Positions 25,386 through 35,797 of a DNA stretch of 64,000 nucleotides are shown here, piece after piece. Made by a program: the position numbers and the translations under genes. The notes below the pieces were generated by a model that saw only the letters and a list, made by a program, of their open reading frames with translations, did no database searches and was not told where the DNA came from. The first letter of the stretch is position 1; each line of letters starts with the position of its first letter. The stretch covers positions 1 through 64,000 of the forward strand of contig NZ_JACIAH010000020.1 of assembly GCF_014194695.1 (NCBI RefSeq). The letters are read 5' to 3'. This stretch comes from Rhizobium sp. BK399. GTDB lineage: Bacteria; Pseudomonadota; Alphaproteobacteria; Rhizobiales; Rhizobiaceae.

Positions 25386-26660
25386 TCAACGATCAATCCC
25401 GGCTGATGTCGAAAGCGCGTGCGAACCGACTTCCGCCCTTTCTTCCCAGATCCTGGCAAGCTCGACCAGCGTTTCAACTGCCTTTTCCATGTCCTGCCTG
25501 CTGATCCATTCCTTCGGCGAGTGGAAGGCATGTCCGCCGGCAAAGATATTGGGGCACGGCAATCCCATGAAGGAAAGCCTTGAGCCGTCCGTCCCGCCGC
25601 GAATACTCCCCCGTACCGGCGTCATACCGGCGCGGCGGATGGCCTCCATCGCATTCTCGACAATCTGGGGATAGCGATCGAGAACCATCTTCATGTTGCG
25701 ATATTGCTCCTTGATGGCCAAGGTGTGCGAAGAGCCGGGGTAACCAGCCATCACCTCTTTGACGATCCCCTCGAGCAATCGCTCCTTTGCGGCAAGGCCG
25801 GACTCTTCGAAGTCCCGGACAATCAGGCTGATTGCGGCCTTTTCCATTGATCCGGTAACGGCGACCGGATGGATGAAGCCATCCCGCCCTTCCGTTGTTT
25901 CAGGCGCTGCGTCGCTCGGCAACCGATCGATGATCGCGCCGGCAATCTTGATGGCGTTCTCCATCCTGCCCTTGGCAAAACCCGGGTGAATGGCGACGCC
26001 CGATATCGCAATCTCCACGGCATCGGCCGAGAATGTCTCGTCCTCGATGTGTCCGGCAGTTTCGCCATCAACCGTGTAGGCAAACTCGGCGCCCAGCTTG
26101 GCAAGGTCGACCCGATCTACACCGCGTCCAATCTCCTCATCCGGCGTGAACAGAAGCTTGATCGTGCCATGCTTCATGTCCGGATTATTTGCAAGGATCT
26201 GGGCGGCCGCCACGATCTCGGCAAGCCCGGCCTTGTCGTCGGCTCCAAGCAGTGTCGTGCCATCCGTCGTGACAATGTCGTGGCCAATCTGATCCCGGAG
26301 CGCCGGATTTTCGCTAACCCGAATGACCTTTGAGCTGTTTGCGAGCTCGATGTCGCCCCCTTGGTAGTTCTCGTAGATGCGCGGTTTGACATTGGTACCG
26401 GTAAAGTCCGGCGCGGTATCCATATGCGAGCAGAAACAGATGACCGGAACAGTCTTTTCAGTATTCGAGGGGATCGTCGCGTAGACGTAGCCATGATCGT
26501 CGAGATGCGCATCAACAAGGCCGATCGCGTTGAGTTCATCTACCAGGAGGCGGCCCAGATTCATTTGCTTCGCGGTCGACGGTTGGGTTGGCGAAGCCGG
26601 ATCAGACTGGGTGTCGATGACAACGTAGCGAAGAAAGCGATCAAGAACGGTATCGGTCAT
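25386..26660 (-). CDS. pepT: Peptidase T (tripeptide aminopeptidase)
   Basis: A 424-residue M20B metallopeptidase. All metal-site motifs are present: CFCSHMDTAPDF, TLLGADDKAGLAEI, FTPDEEIGRGVDRV, and the late FAGGHAFHSPKEWIS. It removes the N-terminal residue from tripeptides in the cytoplasm. I chose the ATG at 26660 (MTDTVLDRFLRYVVIDTQSD), which matches the usual PepT start; the frame extends 13 codons further without a better site. Monocistronic and convergent with the XRE gene. Confidence 0.93.
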   Translation of the reverse strand: MTDTVLDRFLRYVVIDTQSDPASPTQPSTAKQMNLGRLLVDELNAIGLVDAHLDDHGYVYATIPSNTEKTVPVICFCSHMDTAPDFTGTNVKPRIYENYQGGDIELANSSKVIRVSENPALRDQIGHDIVTTDGTTLLGADDKAGLAEIVAAAQILANNPDMKHGTIKLLFTPDEEIGRGVDRVDLAKLGAEFAYTVDGETAGHIEDETFSADAVEIAISGVAIHPGFAKGRMENAIKIAGAIIDRLPSDAAPETTEGRDGFIHPVAVTGSMEKAAISLIVRDFEESGLAAKERLLEGIVKEVMAGYPGSSHTLAIKEQYRNMKMVLDRYPQIVENAMEAIRRAGMTPVRGSIRGGTDGSRLSFMGLPCPNIFAGGHAFHSPKEWISRQDMEKAVETLVELARIWEERAEVGSHALSTSAGIDR

Positions 26661-26844
26661 GGGGTATCCATTTTGTGTCGGCCATGGCGTTATAAGCATT
26701 GATTGGTCCGGTGAATAGCGGCTCGAATACCGCTAGGCGGACGGGACAAACCCGGTTTCGGGTCGGACCTAAGTCCCTTGGAACTTATGATATGATCCCT
26801 AGTTATAGCGCTGTGTCGCAATATTTTAATGATAGGAGAGCGGA

Positions 26845-27099
26845 ATGAGAAAAATTGTCCTGGCTGCAGCCATGGTGGGGGCGTTGGCCTCATGCACGGC
26901 CACGGAAAAGGGAACTGCGATCGGCGCGGGCACAGGTGCCGTCATTGGTGGTGCGGTCAGCAACAGCTGGGGAGGTGCCGCAGTCGGCGCCGTCGCTGGC
27001 GGCCTAGCCGGTGCGCTAATCGGACATTCGACCGAACGTCGCGGTTATTGTGTGTATCGTGACCGGTACGGCAGAACCTACGAGGCACGCTGCCGATAG
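26845..27099 (+). CDS. Small glycine-zipper lipoprotein
   Basis: An 84-residue protein with lipoprotein signal MRKIVLAAAMVGALASC, the modified Cys at residue 17, then a glycine-zipper stretch AIGAGTGAVIGGAVSNSWGG (residues 26-60) and a Cys/Tyr/Arg-rich tail. Such 17 kDa-antigen-like proteins are outer-membrane lipoproteins of Rhizobiales. Good ribosome binding site AGGAGAGCGGA. An AT-rich promoter-like stretch precedes it. Confidence 0.82.
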   Translation: MRKIVLAAAMVGALASCTATEKGTAIGAGTGAVIGGAVSNSWGGAAVGAVAGGLAGALIGHSTERRGYCVYRDRYGRTYEARCR

Positions 27100-27155
27100 A
27101 CCCCATATGCGAGGACCGTCTTGTCGTAATGCCAGGCGGTCCCGCCATAGACGCG

Positions 27156-27998
27156 CTAGTGGGTCCCCTGTTGTTTTGCTCTTGCCACGATCTGCGTCGG
27201 ATTGACGAACTGCAACGCCAGTACAAGCCAGAACAGGGTTGTTACCATGTAGACGACAGCCATCGCATCGATCGATTGGCCGGCTCGGACACCTGACGCG
27301 AAAACGGCGTAGTAGAGCGAAACGACAAGGGTCTGTGTCGTTGGCCCGGCAATCAGGAACGTCAGTTCAAACATGGCAATGGTGCGCACCAGCACCAGCA
27401 ACAAGGCGGCGAGCATTCCGGGCAGCAGGAGTGGCAGCAGGATGCGCAGGAAGAGGCTCGTCGTCCCAGCGCCGAAGACCCGTGCCGCAGCTTCGATCCG
27501 CGGATCAATCTGTTCTATGAACGGGATCATGACGAGGACCACGAAGGGGAGCGAGGGTACGATGTTGATCAGCACCACGCCCCAGAAGGTTCCACCGAGG
27601 CCAAGCTGATAGAGGACGGTGGCCAGCGGGATGCCGTAGGTCAAGGGCGGGATCAGCAACGGCAGCAGGAACAAAAGCACAACGAGGCGCTTGCCGAAAA
27701 AGTCGCGGCGAGCCAATGCATAGGCCGTTGTCACGCCGAGAATTCCCGAGATGATCACGACCGTGAAGACGATCTCGAAGGTGACGAGAACGACACTGGA
27801 GAGCTGGAATTCCTTCCAGGCACTGAAGTACCACCGTGTTGTCCAGCCTGCCGGCAGCCATGTGCCGAGCCAGCGCGTCGCGAACGAATTGACGACGACA
27901 GCGGCAATCACCGCAAGCAGGTTGAGGACGAAAAGGACAGCAAGTGCCCAGATGGCGAAGCGCCAGATTTTCGATGTGATGCCTTGGTCCCGGATCAT
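27156..27998 (-). CDS. ABC transporter permease (PotC type)
   Basis: A 280-residue permease with six hydrophobic segments and the PotC/CysW-type EAA loop IEAAARVFGAGTTSLFLRILLP near residue 170. Last gene of the minus-strand binding protein, ATPase, permease, permease operon; it starts 2 bases after the previous permease stop. Belongs to the polyamine/iron/sulfate-like importer group. Confidence 0.87.
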   Translation of the reverse strand: MIRDQGITSKIWRFAIWALAVLFVLNLLAVIAAVVVNSFATRWLGTWLPAGWTTRWYFSAWKEFQLSSVVLVTFEIVFTVVIISGILGVTTAYALARRDFFGKRLVVLLFLLPLLIPPLTYGIPLATVLYQLGLGGTFWGVVLINIVPSLPFVVLVMIPFIEQIDPRIEAAARVFGAGTTSLFLRILLPLLLPGMLAALLLVLVRTIAMFELTFLIAGPTTQTLVVSLYYAVFASGVRAGQSIDAMAVVYMVTTLFWLVLALQFVNPTQIVARAKQQGTH

Positions 27999-28000
27999 GA

Positions 28001-28875
28001 CTAACCTTTCGTGCCGCCGGCCGGGCCGCGATAGAACAGGGAACGGGTCGCCAGGACCGCGAGCACCACCACCAGTTCGACGCCGCCCATGATGAGGGCG
28101 ATCGCCGACCCCAGAGAATGATCATACTGTTCGAAGGCAGCCTGGTAGGCTGCAATCGAGATTACGCGCGTGGGACCGGCTGGCGCCCCGAGGAGCACGG
28201 CAGAGGGAAACACCGCGAAGGCCTGCACGAAGGCAAGGCAGAAAGTTACGGCGAGGCCGGGCACCAGGAGTGGCAGGAAGACACGGAAGAATCGTTGTCG
28301 CGGAGTTGCGCCGAGCGTGGCCGCGGCCTGCTCTATCGCGGGATCGATGCCGGTCACGTAGGACAGGGTAAGCAGGAATGCAAATGGAAAACCTGTGATC
28401 ACAAGCGAGGCGAAAACACCCCAGTAATTGTTGGTCAATTTTACCGGTGAGTCGAGAATGCCGAGGAGCAGCAGCGAGTGATTGAACCAACCCCGGGGCC
28501 CGAGAAATGTCAACAAGCCATCTGCAACGAAAACGGTCCCCAGCGTGATCGGCAGGACGAGAATGGTCGTCAGCAGGCGCTGCCTGCGCATGAGACGGAC
28601 GCGAAGAGCGACCGGCACAGCGAAGGCGAGGTTGATGACCGTGACCGGCAGCGCCAGCCACATTGTTGCGGCGATGGTCTGGTACTGGAACGGGTCACCG
28701 AAGAACTTCGCGTAGTTCGTATACCAGGCGCCTTCCTTCGGCATGAGGGAGTCTAAAAGGCCATAGAAGAATGGATAGACGAACAGCGCGACCATGAACA
28801 ACAGCCCAGGCAGCAGAAGCAGCGTCGTGCCATCGAGACCGCGGGCGGCAAGCCGTGTTTGCAGCGTCGGCCTGC

Positions 28876-28879
<4 letters not shown>
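28001..28879 (-). CDS. ABC transporter permease (PotB type)
   Basis: A 292-residue permease with six hydrophobic segments, a PotB-type EAA loop IEQAAATLGATPRQRFFRVFLP near residue 185 and a FPFAFLLTLSYVTG segment before it. The ATG overlaps the ATPase stop (ATGA), giving coupled translation. Confidence 0.87.
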
Positions 28880-29973
<1,094 letters not shown>

Positions 29974-30023
29974 CTGAAGAATAAGGCTGCCGGACCGTCG
30001 CTCCGGGCCGGCCATTTCCGGGA

Positions 30024-31199
30024 TCAGCCCTTCTTGGCGCCGATCTTCTCGTCCCAGATGCGGAAGGCCTCCACCAGCTGCTTCGGCTCGAGGGGAACTT
30101 CCAGCGGATTGTTGGCGATCCAGTCGGCATATTCCGGCCGGCCGAATTCCTTGATCGTGTCCTGGCTTTCCTGTGGCGCCATCTCCAGGGTGACGTCCTT
30201 GACCGCCGGGCCCGGATAGAAATAGCCGGCGTCGTAGGCAATCGCCTGCTGCTTGGGCTGCAGGATGTAATTCAGGACATCTATGACAACACCGACCTTC
30301 TCGTCCGACACGCCCTTCGGAATGACAGCGTAATGGGCATCGGTCACCCAGTGGAAGCCATCGAGCTTCTGGACCTTGGCTTCGGCCGGTACGATGCCAA
30401 GTGCGCGTGGATTTATGTCCCAGCCGGTCGTCGAAACGACGATGTCGCGGGTACCCTCGCCCAGCTCCTTCATCACCTGGCCGGTTCCGGTCGGATAATA
30501 TTCGATGTGTTCGCCAAGCGCGGCCAGATAGTCCCACGTTTTCGCCCAACCCTTGGCGGGATCGCGCGGGTCTTTATCGCCTAGAAGATAGGGCAGTCCC
30601 ATGAGAAAGGTGCGGCCAGGACCGGAATTTGCTGGTCTGGCGTAGATGAAGCGGTTCTTGTTCGCCTTTGCCCAGTCAAGCAGTTCCTGTGCCGATTTCG
30701 GCGGCGTCGGCACCTTGTCGGGCATGTATTCGATCAGCGGGCCGGAGGGGTAATAGGTAATGACGATGCCCTGGTCCTTCGCAAGACCCTGCATCTTGAA
30801 GGCCTGCGGCTGCAGGATCTGTTCGAGGTTCGGAAGCTCCGATTTGTGCGCAGCGAGATCGATCCACAGACCCTGGTCAAGACCAGCAGAAAGCGCGTCG
30901 GTTCCCGTCAGGACGAGATCGATATCGACCTTGCCTGCTGCCTGCTGAGCCTTGATCTTTCCAGGCAGCTCAGGGGCTGGCGCCTTGGTGAAGGCGAAGC
31001 TGGAGACCCAATCGGCCTTCTCGGCGGCATAGGCCTCGAACATGCCTTGCGTCAGCGCCAGATTGCCGGCGACGTCAGCGATGGTGATGGTGACTGGGCC
31101 TGCCGGCTTTTTTGCCTGGGCGAAGGCCTTCAATGGCAACATGGTTGCTGCGAAGGCACTTGTTGCCGTGCAAACAAATGTTCTGCGGGTAATGTTCAT
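30024..31199 (-). CDS. Periplasmic solute-binding protein (PotD/AfuA-like), Tat-type signal
   Basis: A 391-residue binding protein. The N-terminus MNITRRTFVCTATSAFAATM has the twin-Arg pattern TRRTF and a hydrophobic core ending AFAQ, so export is probably by Tat. The mature part (VTITIADVAGNLALTQGMFE, ITYYPSGPLIEYM) is of the type 2 fold used for polyamines, iron or small organic anions. First gene of the operon with two permeases and ATPase. The divergent GntR gene and the neighbouring mannonate dehydratase suggest the substrate may be a uronic acid or derivative, but the fold does not prove it. Confidence 0.83.
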   Translation of the reverse strand: MNITRRTFVCTATSAFAATMLPLKAFAQAKKPAGPVTITIADVAGNLALTQGMFEAYAAEKADWVSSFAFTKAPAPELPGKIKAQQAAGKVDIDLVLTGTDALSAGLDQGLWIDLAAHKSELPNLEQILQPQAFKMQGLAKDQGIVITYYPSGPLIEYMPDKVPTPPKSAQELLDWAKANKNRFIYARPANSGPGRTFLMGLPYLLGDKDPRDPAKGWAKTWDYLAALGEHIEYYPTGTGQVMKELGEGTRDIVVSTTGWDINPRALGIVPAEAKVQKLDGFHWVTDAHYAVIPKGVSDEKVGVVIDVLNYILQPKQQAIAYDAGYFYPGPAVKDVTLEMAPQESQDTIKEFGRPEYADWIANNPLEVPLEPKQLVEAFRIWDEKIGAKKG

Positions 31200-31368
31200 T
31201 CTGTTTCTCCTCCTCTTGTTACCGGACGCCGCGGCACGAAGCGGTGCTTCCCGTGCCGTTCAATGCGTGGGACCGGGGCCGTCTTATTCAGATGCGCAAA
31301 ACCTCCTGGAGTGAATGCGGGCAGCACCGGTCCTCCTCGGTGTGCCTTGGCAGTCGCATCAAATTGAT

Positions 31369-31378
31369 ATACTAGTAT
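31369..31378. promoter_or_regulatory. Possible GntR operator
   Basis: Perfect 10-bp palindrome ATACTAGTAT in the gap between the importer operon and the divergent GntR gene, 30 bases before the GntR start. GntR (FCD) proteins bind short AT-rich palindromes of this kind. Location supports it; no second copy checked. Confidence 0.4.
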
Positions 31379-31407
31379 TCGCGGGCAAGTCAACGTCAGG
31401 GCGTTTC

Positions 31408-32130
31408 ATGCAGGCAGCAGTTGTTTCCATTCCGGCGGCCATAGGTTCGGGAGCCGAGAGGTCTGCGAAGCTGCGTCGCGCAACGACCGCCGATGCAATC
31501 TTCGAGCGACTTTACAGCGACATTCTCGCGCTGCGCATGCCTCCCGGAATGGTGTTGCAGGAAAAGAAGATCGCAGAGGAATTCAACGTCAGCCGCACCC
31601 CGGTCCGGGAAGCATTGCTGCGCCTGTCCGAGGGAGGGCTCGTGGATATCTACCCGCAGTCGGGCACGGTGGTGTCGCGGGTTCCGGTCGCTGCAATTCC
31701 CGAGGCCGTGGTGGTGCGCAAATCGCTTGAAGGAACAACGGTGGAACGCGCAGCCGAAGTGGCGACACCGGCAGATATCGCGCGGCTCGACACCGTCATT
31801 TCGAGGCAGAGGTCACTTGCTGCCCTCAACGACACATCGGCATTTCACGAGGAGGACGAGGCCTTTCATGAGGCAATCGCCGGCATTGCGGGCTATCCAG
31901 GCATCTGGGGGATCCTCAAGACGGTGAAGGTCCAGATTGACAGAGCACGCCGCCTGACATTGCCGGTGCTCGGCCGCATGGACAACGTCGTCTACGAACA
32001 TGGCCTCATTCGCGACGCGATCGCCGCTCACGACGCCGCAGCGGCTCGAGCCGCCATGTTGCACCACCTGAGCGCTGTCATACCCGATGTCGCCGAGCTT
32101 CGCGTCCGATATCCGGATTATTTCTGCTGA
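31408..32130 (+). CDS. GntR-family regulator (FCD type)
   Basis: A 240-residue regulator. The N-terminal winged helix (ALRMPPGMVLQEKKIAEEFN, VSRTPVREALLRLSEGGLV) is classic GntR, and the C-terminal helical FCD domain has the metal/ligand His and Asp residues in EEDEAFHEAIAGIAGY. FCD members usually answer to organic acids or sugar acids. It is divergent from the PotD-like operon and 47 bases upstream of uxuA, so it probably controls both. Start ATG 31408. Confidence 0.88.
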   Translation: MQAAVVSIPAAIGSGAERSAKLRRATTADAIFERLYSDILALRMPPGMVLQEKKIAEEFNVSRTPVREALLRLSEGGLVDIYPQSGTVVSRVPVAAIPEAVVVRKSLEGTTVERAAEVATPADIARLDTVISRQRSLAALNDTSAFHEEDEAFHEAIAGIAGYPGIWGILKTVKVQIDRARRLTLPVLGRMDNVVYEHGLIRDAIAAHDAAAARAAMLHHLSAVIPDVAELRVRYPDYFC

Positions 32131-32177
32131 GATGATCAGCAGCGCTGCTACCTGAACAAGAAAAGGAGGAGGAAGAC

Positions 32178-33365
32178 ATGCGCCAGGGATGGAGGTGGTT
32201 CGGGCCTGAGGCGCCGGTGACACTCGACGAGGTTCGTCAAACCGGGGCAACCAACATCGTATCATCGCTGCATCAGGTCCCGATCGGCGAAGCCTGGACC
32301 GAAGCTGGCGTGCGTGAGCGCCAGAGCATGATCGAGACGACCCCACCCGGGCGATCGACGCTGACATGGTCGGTCGTCGAAAGCATTCCCATTCCCGACG
32401 CCGTCAAGCGCAACGGCGGCCGCGCCAAGTCAGAGATCGAGGCGTGGATCGCAAGCCTGGAAGCGGTTGCAGCCTGTGGCATCCCGATCGTCTGTTACAA
32501 CTTCATGCCCGTCGTTGACTGGACGCGCACGGACCTTGATCACGTCATCGAAACCGGTGCGACAGCCATGCGGTTCGATCATGAGAAATTTGCTGCCTTC
32601 GATCTTTTCGTGCTGAAGCGCGCAGGCGCCGAAAAGCAATACTCTAAAGACGACAAGGCACGCGCCGCTGAGGTGTTCAAATCCATGGACGAAGTCGAGG
32701 TTGCGGAGATCACGCGGATCATCACCTCCGCGCTGCCTGGCTCCACGACAGAGCCGCTGACCATCCCTGCGTTCCGCGACAAGCTCGCCGCCTATGCCGG
32801 GATTGATGCGGATCGGTTGCGCCAACACCTCATCGAATTCCTGCAGGCGGTAACACCGGTCGCCGAAGCCCGGGGAGTGAAGCTGACGCTGCATCCCGAT
32901 GATCCACCCCGCTCACTCTTCGGCCTGCCGCGCATCGCGTCGACGGAACAGGACTATGCGGCACTCTTCGACGCAGTTCCATCAGCCGCCAACGGCATGT
33001 GCTACTGTACTGGCAGTCTTGGTGTGCGTGCAGACAACGACCTGCCGGCGATCGCCCGGCGCTTCGCATCGAGGATTCACTTTGCGCATTTGCGTGCGAC
33101 GAAGCGGGAAGGCGACGGAAGGACATTTCACGAGAGTGCGCACCTGGAGGGCGACGTCGATATGGTTGCGGTCCTCAGGGAGCTTGTTGCAGAAGACCGG
33201 CGCCGCAGTCCGAGCCAGTCGATTGTCTTCCGCTCAGACCACGGACACAGGATGCTCGACGATCTGAACAAAAATGTCACGCCTGGCTATCCGGCAATTG
33301 GACGGATGCGCGGCCTCGCCGAGCTTCGCGGCATATTGTATGCCTTGGACGCAAGGCCGGACTGA
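32178..33365 (+). CDS. uxuA: Mannonate dehydratase
   Basis: A 395-residue UxuA enzyme, the usual family length, which removes water from D-mannonate to give 2-keto-3-deoxygluconate in glucuronate breakdown. Hallmarks are the start MRQGWRWFGPEAPVTLDEVR, the YNFMPVVDWTR block, the metal ligands in LTLHPDDPPR and CYCTGSLGV, and IHFAHLRATKREG. Excellent ribosome binding site (AAGGAGGAGGAAGAC). It lies downstream of the GntR gene. UxuB and UxaC are not in the window. Confidence 0.93.
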   Translation: MRQGWRWFGPEAPVTLDEVRQTGATNIVSSLHQVPIGEAWTEAGVRERQSMIETTPPGRSTLTWSVVESIPIPDAVKRNGGRAKSEIEAWIASLEAVAACGIPIVCYNFMPVVDWTRTDLDHVIETGATAMRFDHEKFAAFDLFVLKRAGAEKQYSKDDKARAAEVFKSMDEVEVAEITRIITSALPGSTTEPLTIPAFRDKLAAYAGIDADRLRQHLIEFLQAVTPVAEARGVKLTLHPDDPPRSLFGLPRIASTEQDYAALFDAVPSAANGMCYCTGSLGVRADNDLPAIARRFASRIHFAHLRATKREGDGRTFHESAHLEGDVDMVAVLRELVAEDRRRSPSQSIVFRSDHGHRMLDDLNKNVTPGYPAIGRMRGLAELRGILYALDARPD

Positions 33366-33518
33366 CAGATATCACCACCTGCTCGCGCGCATCCCTGGGA
33401 CCAAACATTGGGGATAGCGGGCGGACCATCCCGGCCAGGCTCGGCCGGGATGGGAGATCCACTATCGGGAACAAACTTGCGCACAAACCATTTCTCTTCC
33501 TGCAGAGAGGAGAAAACG

Positions 33519-33824
33519 ATGACGTATGACCCCAATGATCCCGTTCGAAACCCCGATCCCAATCCGGATCTGCGCACCGTGCCCGTGCGTCGAAAAGGCC
33601 CCTCATGGCTCGGATGGGTTGTGGCTGCCGCGGTGATTCTCGTCGCAGCCTTTGCGATCACCGAATGGTTTGATCGCCCTGGCACTGACCCGAATCCGAC
33701 GGCCTCAACGACCCAGACCGAGCCGGTGAAGCCGCCGGTAGCGCCTGCCCCGGCTGCACCATCCAGTGAACCTGCAGCACCGGCACCGGCAAATCCGTCG
33801 ACGAGCGGCACCACGCAGCCGTAA
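33519..33824 (+). CDS. Small membrane-anchored Pro/Ala-rich protein
   Basis: A 101-residue protein: a short polar N-terminus MTYDPNDPVRNPDPNPDLRT, one transmembrane segment (WLGWVVAAAVILVAAFAIT, residues 29-48), and a Pro/Ala/Thr-rich low-complexity tail predicted to be periplasmic and disordered. Strong ribosome binding site GAGAGGAGAAAAC. Similar proteins occur widely in Rhizobiaceae, function unknown. A hairpin terminator follows. Confidence 0.72.
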   Translation: MTYDPNDPVRNPDPNPDLRTVPVRRKGPSWLGWVVAAAVILVAAFAITEWFDRPGTDPNPTASTTQTEPVKPPVAPAPAAPSSEPAAPAPANPSTSGTTQP

Positions 33825-33862
33825 GTCGCAGGAATACGGCAACTCGCATTAGAGGACCCGTG

Positions 33863-33888
33863 CCCCGGAAAGCGCTGACTTTCCGGGG
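33863..33888 (+). terminator. Rho-independent terminator
   Basis: Perfect 9-bp stem CCCCGGAAA (33863-33871) and TTTCCGGGG (33880-33888) followed by TCTTTCGTCTTTT, 39 bases past the preceding stop. Confidence 0.85.
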
Positions 33889-33994
33889 TCTTTCGTCTTT
33901 TGAGGGCAGTCCTTAGGATCTTAGCCAGCACACCGCTTGACGAGATCCCGCCGCTTCGCTTCGATAGGAAGGCGCGAGGCGGGATTCTTTCACA

Positions 33995-34756
33995 ATGACA
34001 GCACTCTCTACCGGATGCATCATCGCCCTGCTTCTGGCGTCGGGCGCACTCGTCGGTGCGCTGATCAGCCGCCGCCTTCCCAACCATCACCTTTCGACGG
34101 AGTCCAAGGAGGCCATCAAGCTTGCGACTGCGATCGTTGGAACTCTCGCGGCCCTCGCGCTCGGCTTTCTGGTCGCGTCTGCGAAGACGACATTTGATGA
34201 CGCCGAAACCGAACTCAGGGAATCGGCTGCAAGGCTGGTCCTCCTGGATCGCGTCCTGGCGCAGTATGGTCCAGGGCTTGTCGAGGTTCGAAAGCAGCTC
34301 TCGGCCCTCGTTTCGGCTCGCATTGAGCGCAGTTTCGAAGGGGGAAAGCGGACCGCGATCGCCAGTTCACCCGAGGACGACCCTGGTATCGAACCGGTTC
34401 AGAGGGCATTGAGAGCATTGACGCCTGACGATGAGGTCAAGCGCCTTCTCAAGAACCGGGCGCTTGATATCAGTGGCGCCATAGCAGAGTCCCATTGGCT
34501 GGTCCTTGAAACAGGCGAGGACGGTCTGCCGGGCGCATTTCTCGTCGTGCTGACGTTCTGGCTGATCGTGATCTTTTTCACGTTTGGCCTGCTATCGCCC
34601 TTCAACGGAACGGTCATATCGATCGTCGTGGTCTGTGCGATATCCGTGGGCGGAGCGATCTTCATCGTCAACGACATGGCCCACCCCTATGGAGGGCTAA
34701 TATCGGTATCGGACGAGTCTCTGCGAATTGCCCTGTCACGCATGGGTCGCAACTGA
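33995..34756 (+). CDS. DUF4239 (bestrophin-like) membrane protein
   Basis: A 253-residue protein with four hydrophobic segments in two pairs (residues 6-25, 45-62 and 178-225), separated by a long helical soluble domain with many Glu and Arg. The pattern, including IVGTLAALALGFLVASAKTT and VNDMAHPYGGLISVS, is that of the DUF4239/bestrophin-like family found in many proteobacteria. Function is unknown; some relatives are thought to be ion channels. Likely monocistronic. Confidence 0.78.
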   Translation: MTALSTGCIIALLLASGALVGALISRRLPNHHLSTESKEAIKLATAIVGTLAALALGFLVASAKTTFDDAETELRESAARLVLLDRVLAQYGPGLVEVRKQLSALVSARIERSFEGGKRTAIASSPEDDPGIEPVQRALRALTPDDEVKRLLKNRALDISGAIAESHWLVLETGEDGLPGAFLVVLTFWLIVIFFTFGLLSPFNGTVISIVVVCAISVGGAIFIVNDMAHPYGGLISVSDESLRIALSRMGRN

Positions 34757-34789
34757 GCCGTTTATGAAACGGTTCAAGGCGCGGCGCGC

Positions 34790-34987
34790 TCAGTGTGTTG
34801 CGGCGCGCTTCCTCGAGGCTGCAAGTATATAGTCGTCCGCAATGTCGGCGATCGCCATGGCGATTTCGGTCGGCGTGAAATCCAAAACCTTGTCACCCTT
34901 GATGATCTGGTAGACGGCCTCTTCCAGTTTTTCCCGGCAGGCAGAAAGCCTGTCCGCATGATTGACCTCTATGGCTCGTAGTTGCAT
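34790..34987 (-). CDS. Small hypothetical protein
   Basis: A 65-residue soluble protein beginning MQLRAIEVNHADRLSACREK, predicted to be mostly helical (LEEAVYQIIKGDKVLDFTPT, then EIAMAIADIADDYILA). Ribosome binding site GGCGGGAGAAAGAGC before the ATG at 34987. It ends in a basic tail. No family recognised. It converges with the DUF4239 gene. Confidence 0.65.
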   Translation of the reverse strand: MQLRAIEVNHADRLSACREKLEEAVYQIIKGDKVLDFTPTEIAMAIADIADDYILAASRKRAATH

Positions 34988-35350
34988 GCTCTTTCTCCCG
35001 CCAATCGGGCGCACGCGATGTGCGCTTTACGCTGAAATGAGTTGAGCAAGGCGCCCGGACCTCAACTTACCCTAGCCATGACCATAATCAGAAAAAAAGG
35101 AAGCGCTTGTGAAATCGACGTGACACCAGCATAGATAGAGTCGCGAACTGTATATCACCACCGATCGGTGTCGGTTGGCCGCGTTCTGTTGGTCGTTCCC
35201 ACGTTTTGAAGCAGAGTAGGGACGCGACATTCACGCCTTTTACAAGAAATTGTGGCAATAGCATTTAGGTTCTTGAATAAATTTACTCTCGGTTGTATTT
35301 TTCGGCAAAATTCATATAATGCTAGTCTGACACGAGCAACGGGGATTGTC
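34988..35350. other. 363-base regulatory stretch before the XRE gene of the YcaO locus
   Basis: AT-rich relative to its surroundings, with A/T runs at 35090-35100 and 35260-35320. No open frame with a credible start. It carries the promoter at 35293-35320 and presumably binding sites for the XRE regulator. Confidence 0.45.
35293..35320 (+). promoter_or_regulatory. Promoter of the XRE gene
   Basis: TTGTAT (35293-35298) and a perfect TATAAT (35315-35320), separated by 16 bases, 31 bases upstream of the XRE start. This is the best sigma-70-like match I noticed near this locus. Confidence 0.55.
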
Positions 35351-35794
35351 ATGAAGGCCAAAACTCCAAACGCCATTGACGCCTATGTTGGTGATCGGGT
35401 CAGGCAGCGGCGAAAGCTTCTTGGCCTCAGCCAGGTCAGTCTTTCGGAATCACTCGGCATCACGTTCCAGCAACTGCAAAAATACGAAAAGGGCGTCAAT
35501 CGTATCGGCGCCAGTCGTCTGCAGCGGATCTCGGAAGTCCTCGGAGTTCCGATCGGCTTTTTTTTCGAGGAAGGCAATGACCGTGGCATGGGACAGCACC
35601 TCAGCCCGCATGCAGACGAGGTGGCAAGCTTCATCGCATCGAAGGAAGGCCTTGCCCTCACGCGGGCCTTCATCGCGATCGACGATCCGAATATCCGCCG
35701 CACCCTGCTCGCACTCGCAAGAAGCCTCGGCTCATCACAGGCCGCCGCTGACGAGCCCGAAAGTTGGGACCGAGTGGACAATCTGAGAGGATAG
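35351..35794 (+). CDS. XRE-family regulator, PraR-like (copy 2), at the head of the YcaO locus
   Basis: A 147-residue regulator starting MKAKTPNAIDAYVGDRVRQR. Its helix-turn-helix region (LGLSQVSLSESLGITFQQ, QKYEKGVNRIGASRLQRIS) and first 70 residues closely match the copy at 24892; the tails diverge. Promoter and start are clear. Only 3 bases separate its stop from the next gene, so it is the first gene of the presumed operon that ends with YcaO and TfuA. It may sense a signal and set the level of the locus, or repress it. Confidence 0.85.
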   Translation: MKAKTPNAIDAYVGDRVRQRRKLLGLSQVSLSESLGITFQQLQKYEKGVNRIGASRLQRISEVLGVPIGFFFEEGNDRGMGQHLSPHADEVASFIASKEGLALTRAFIAIDDPNIRRTLLALARSLGSSQAAADEPESWDRVDNLRG

Positions 35795-35797
35795 TCC

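Noticed and set aside
29974..30549. N-terminal extension of the PotA-type ATPase
   Set aside because: It runs through the end of the binding-protein gene in another frame; the usual ATPase start is at 29973.
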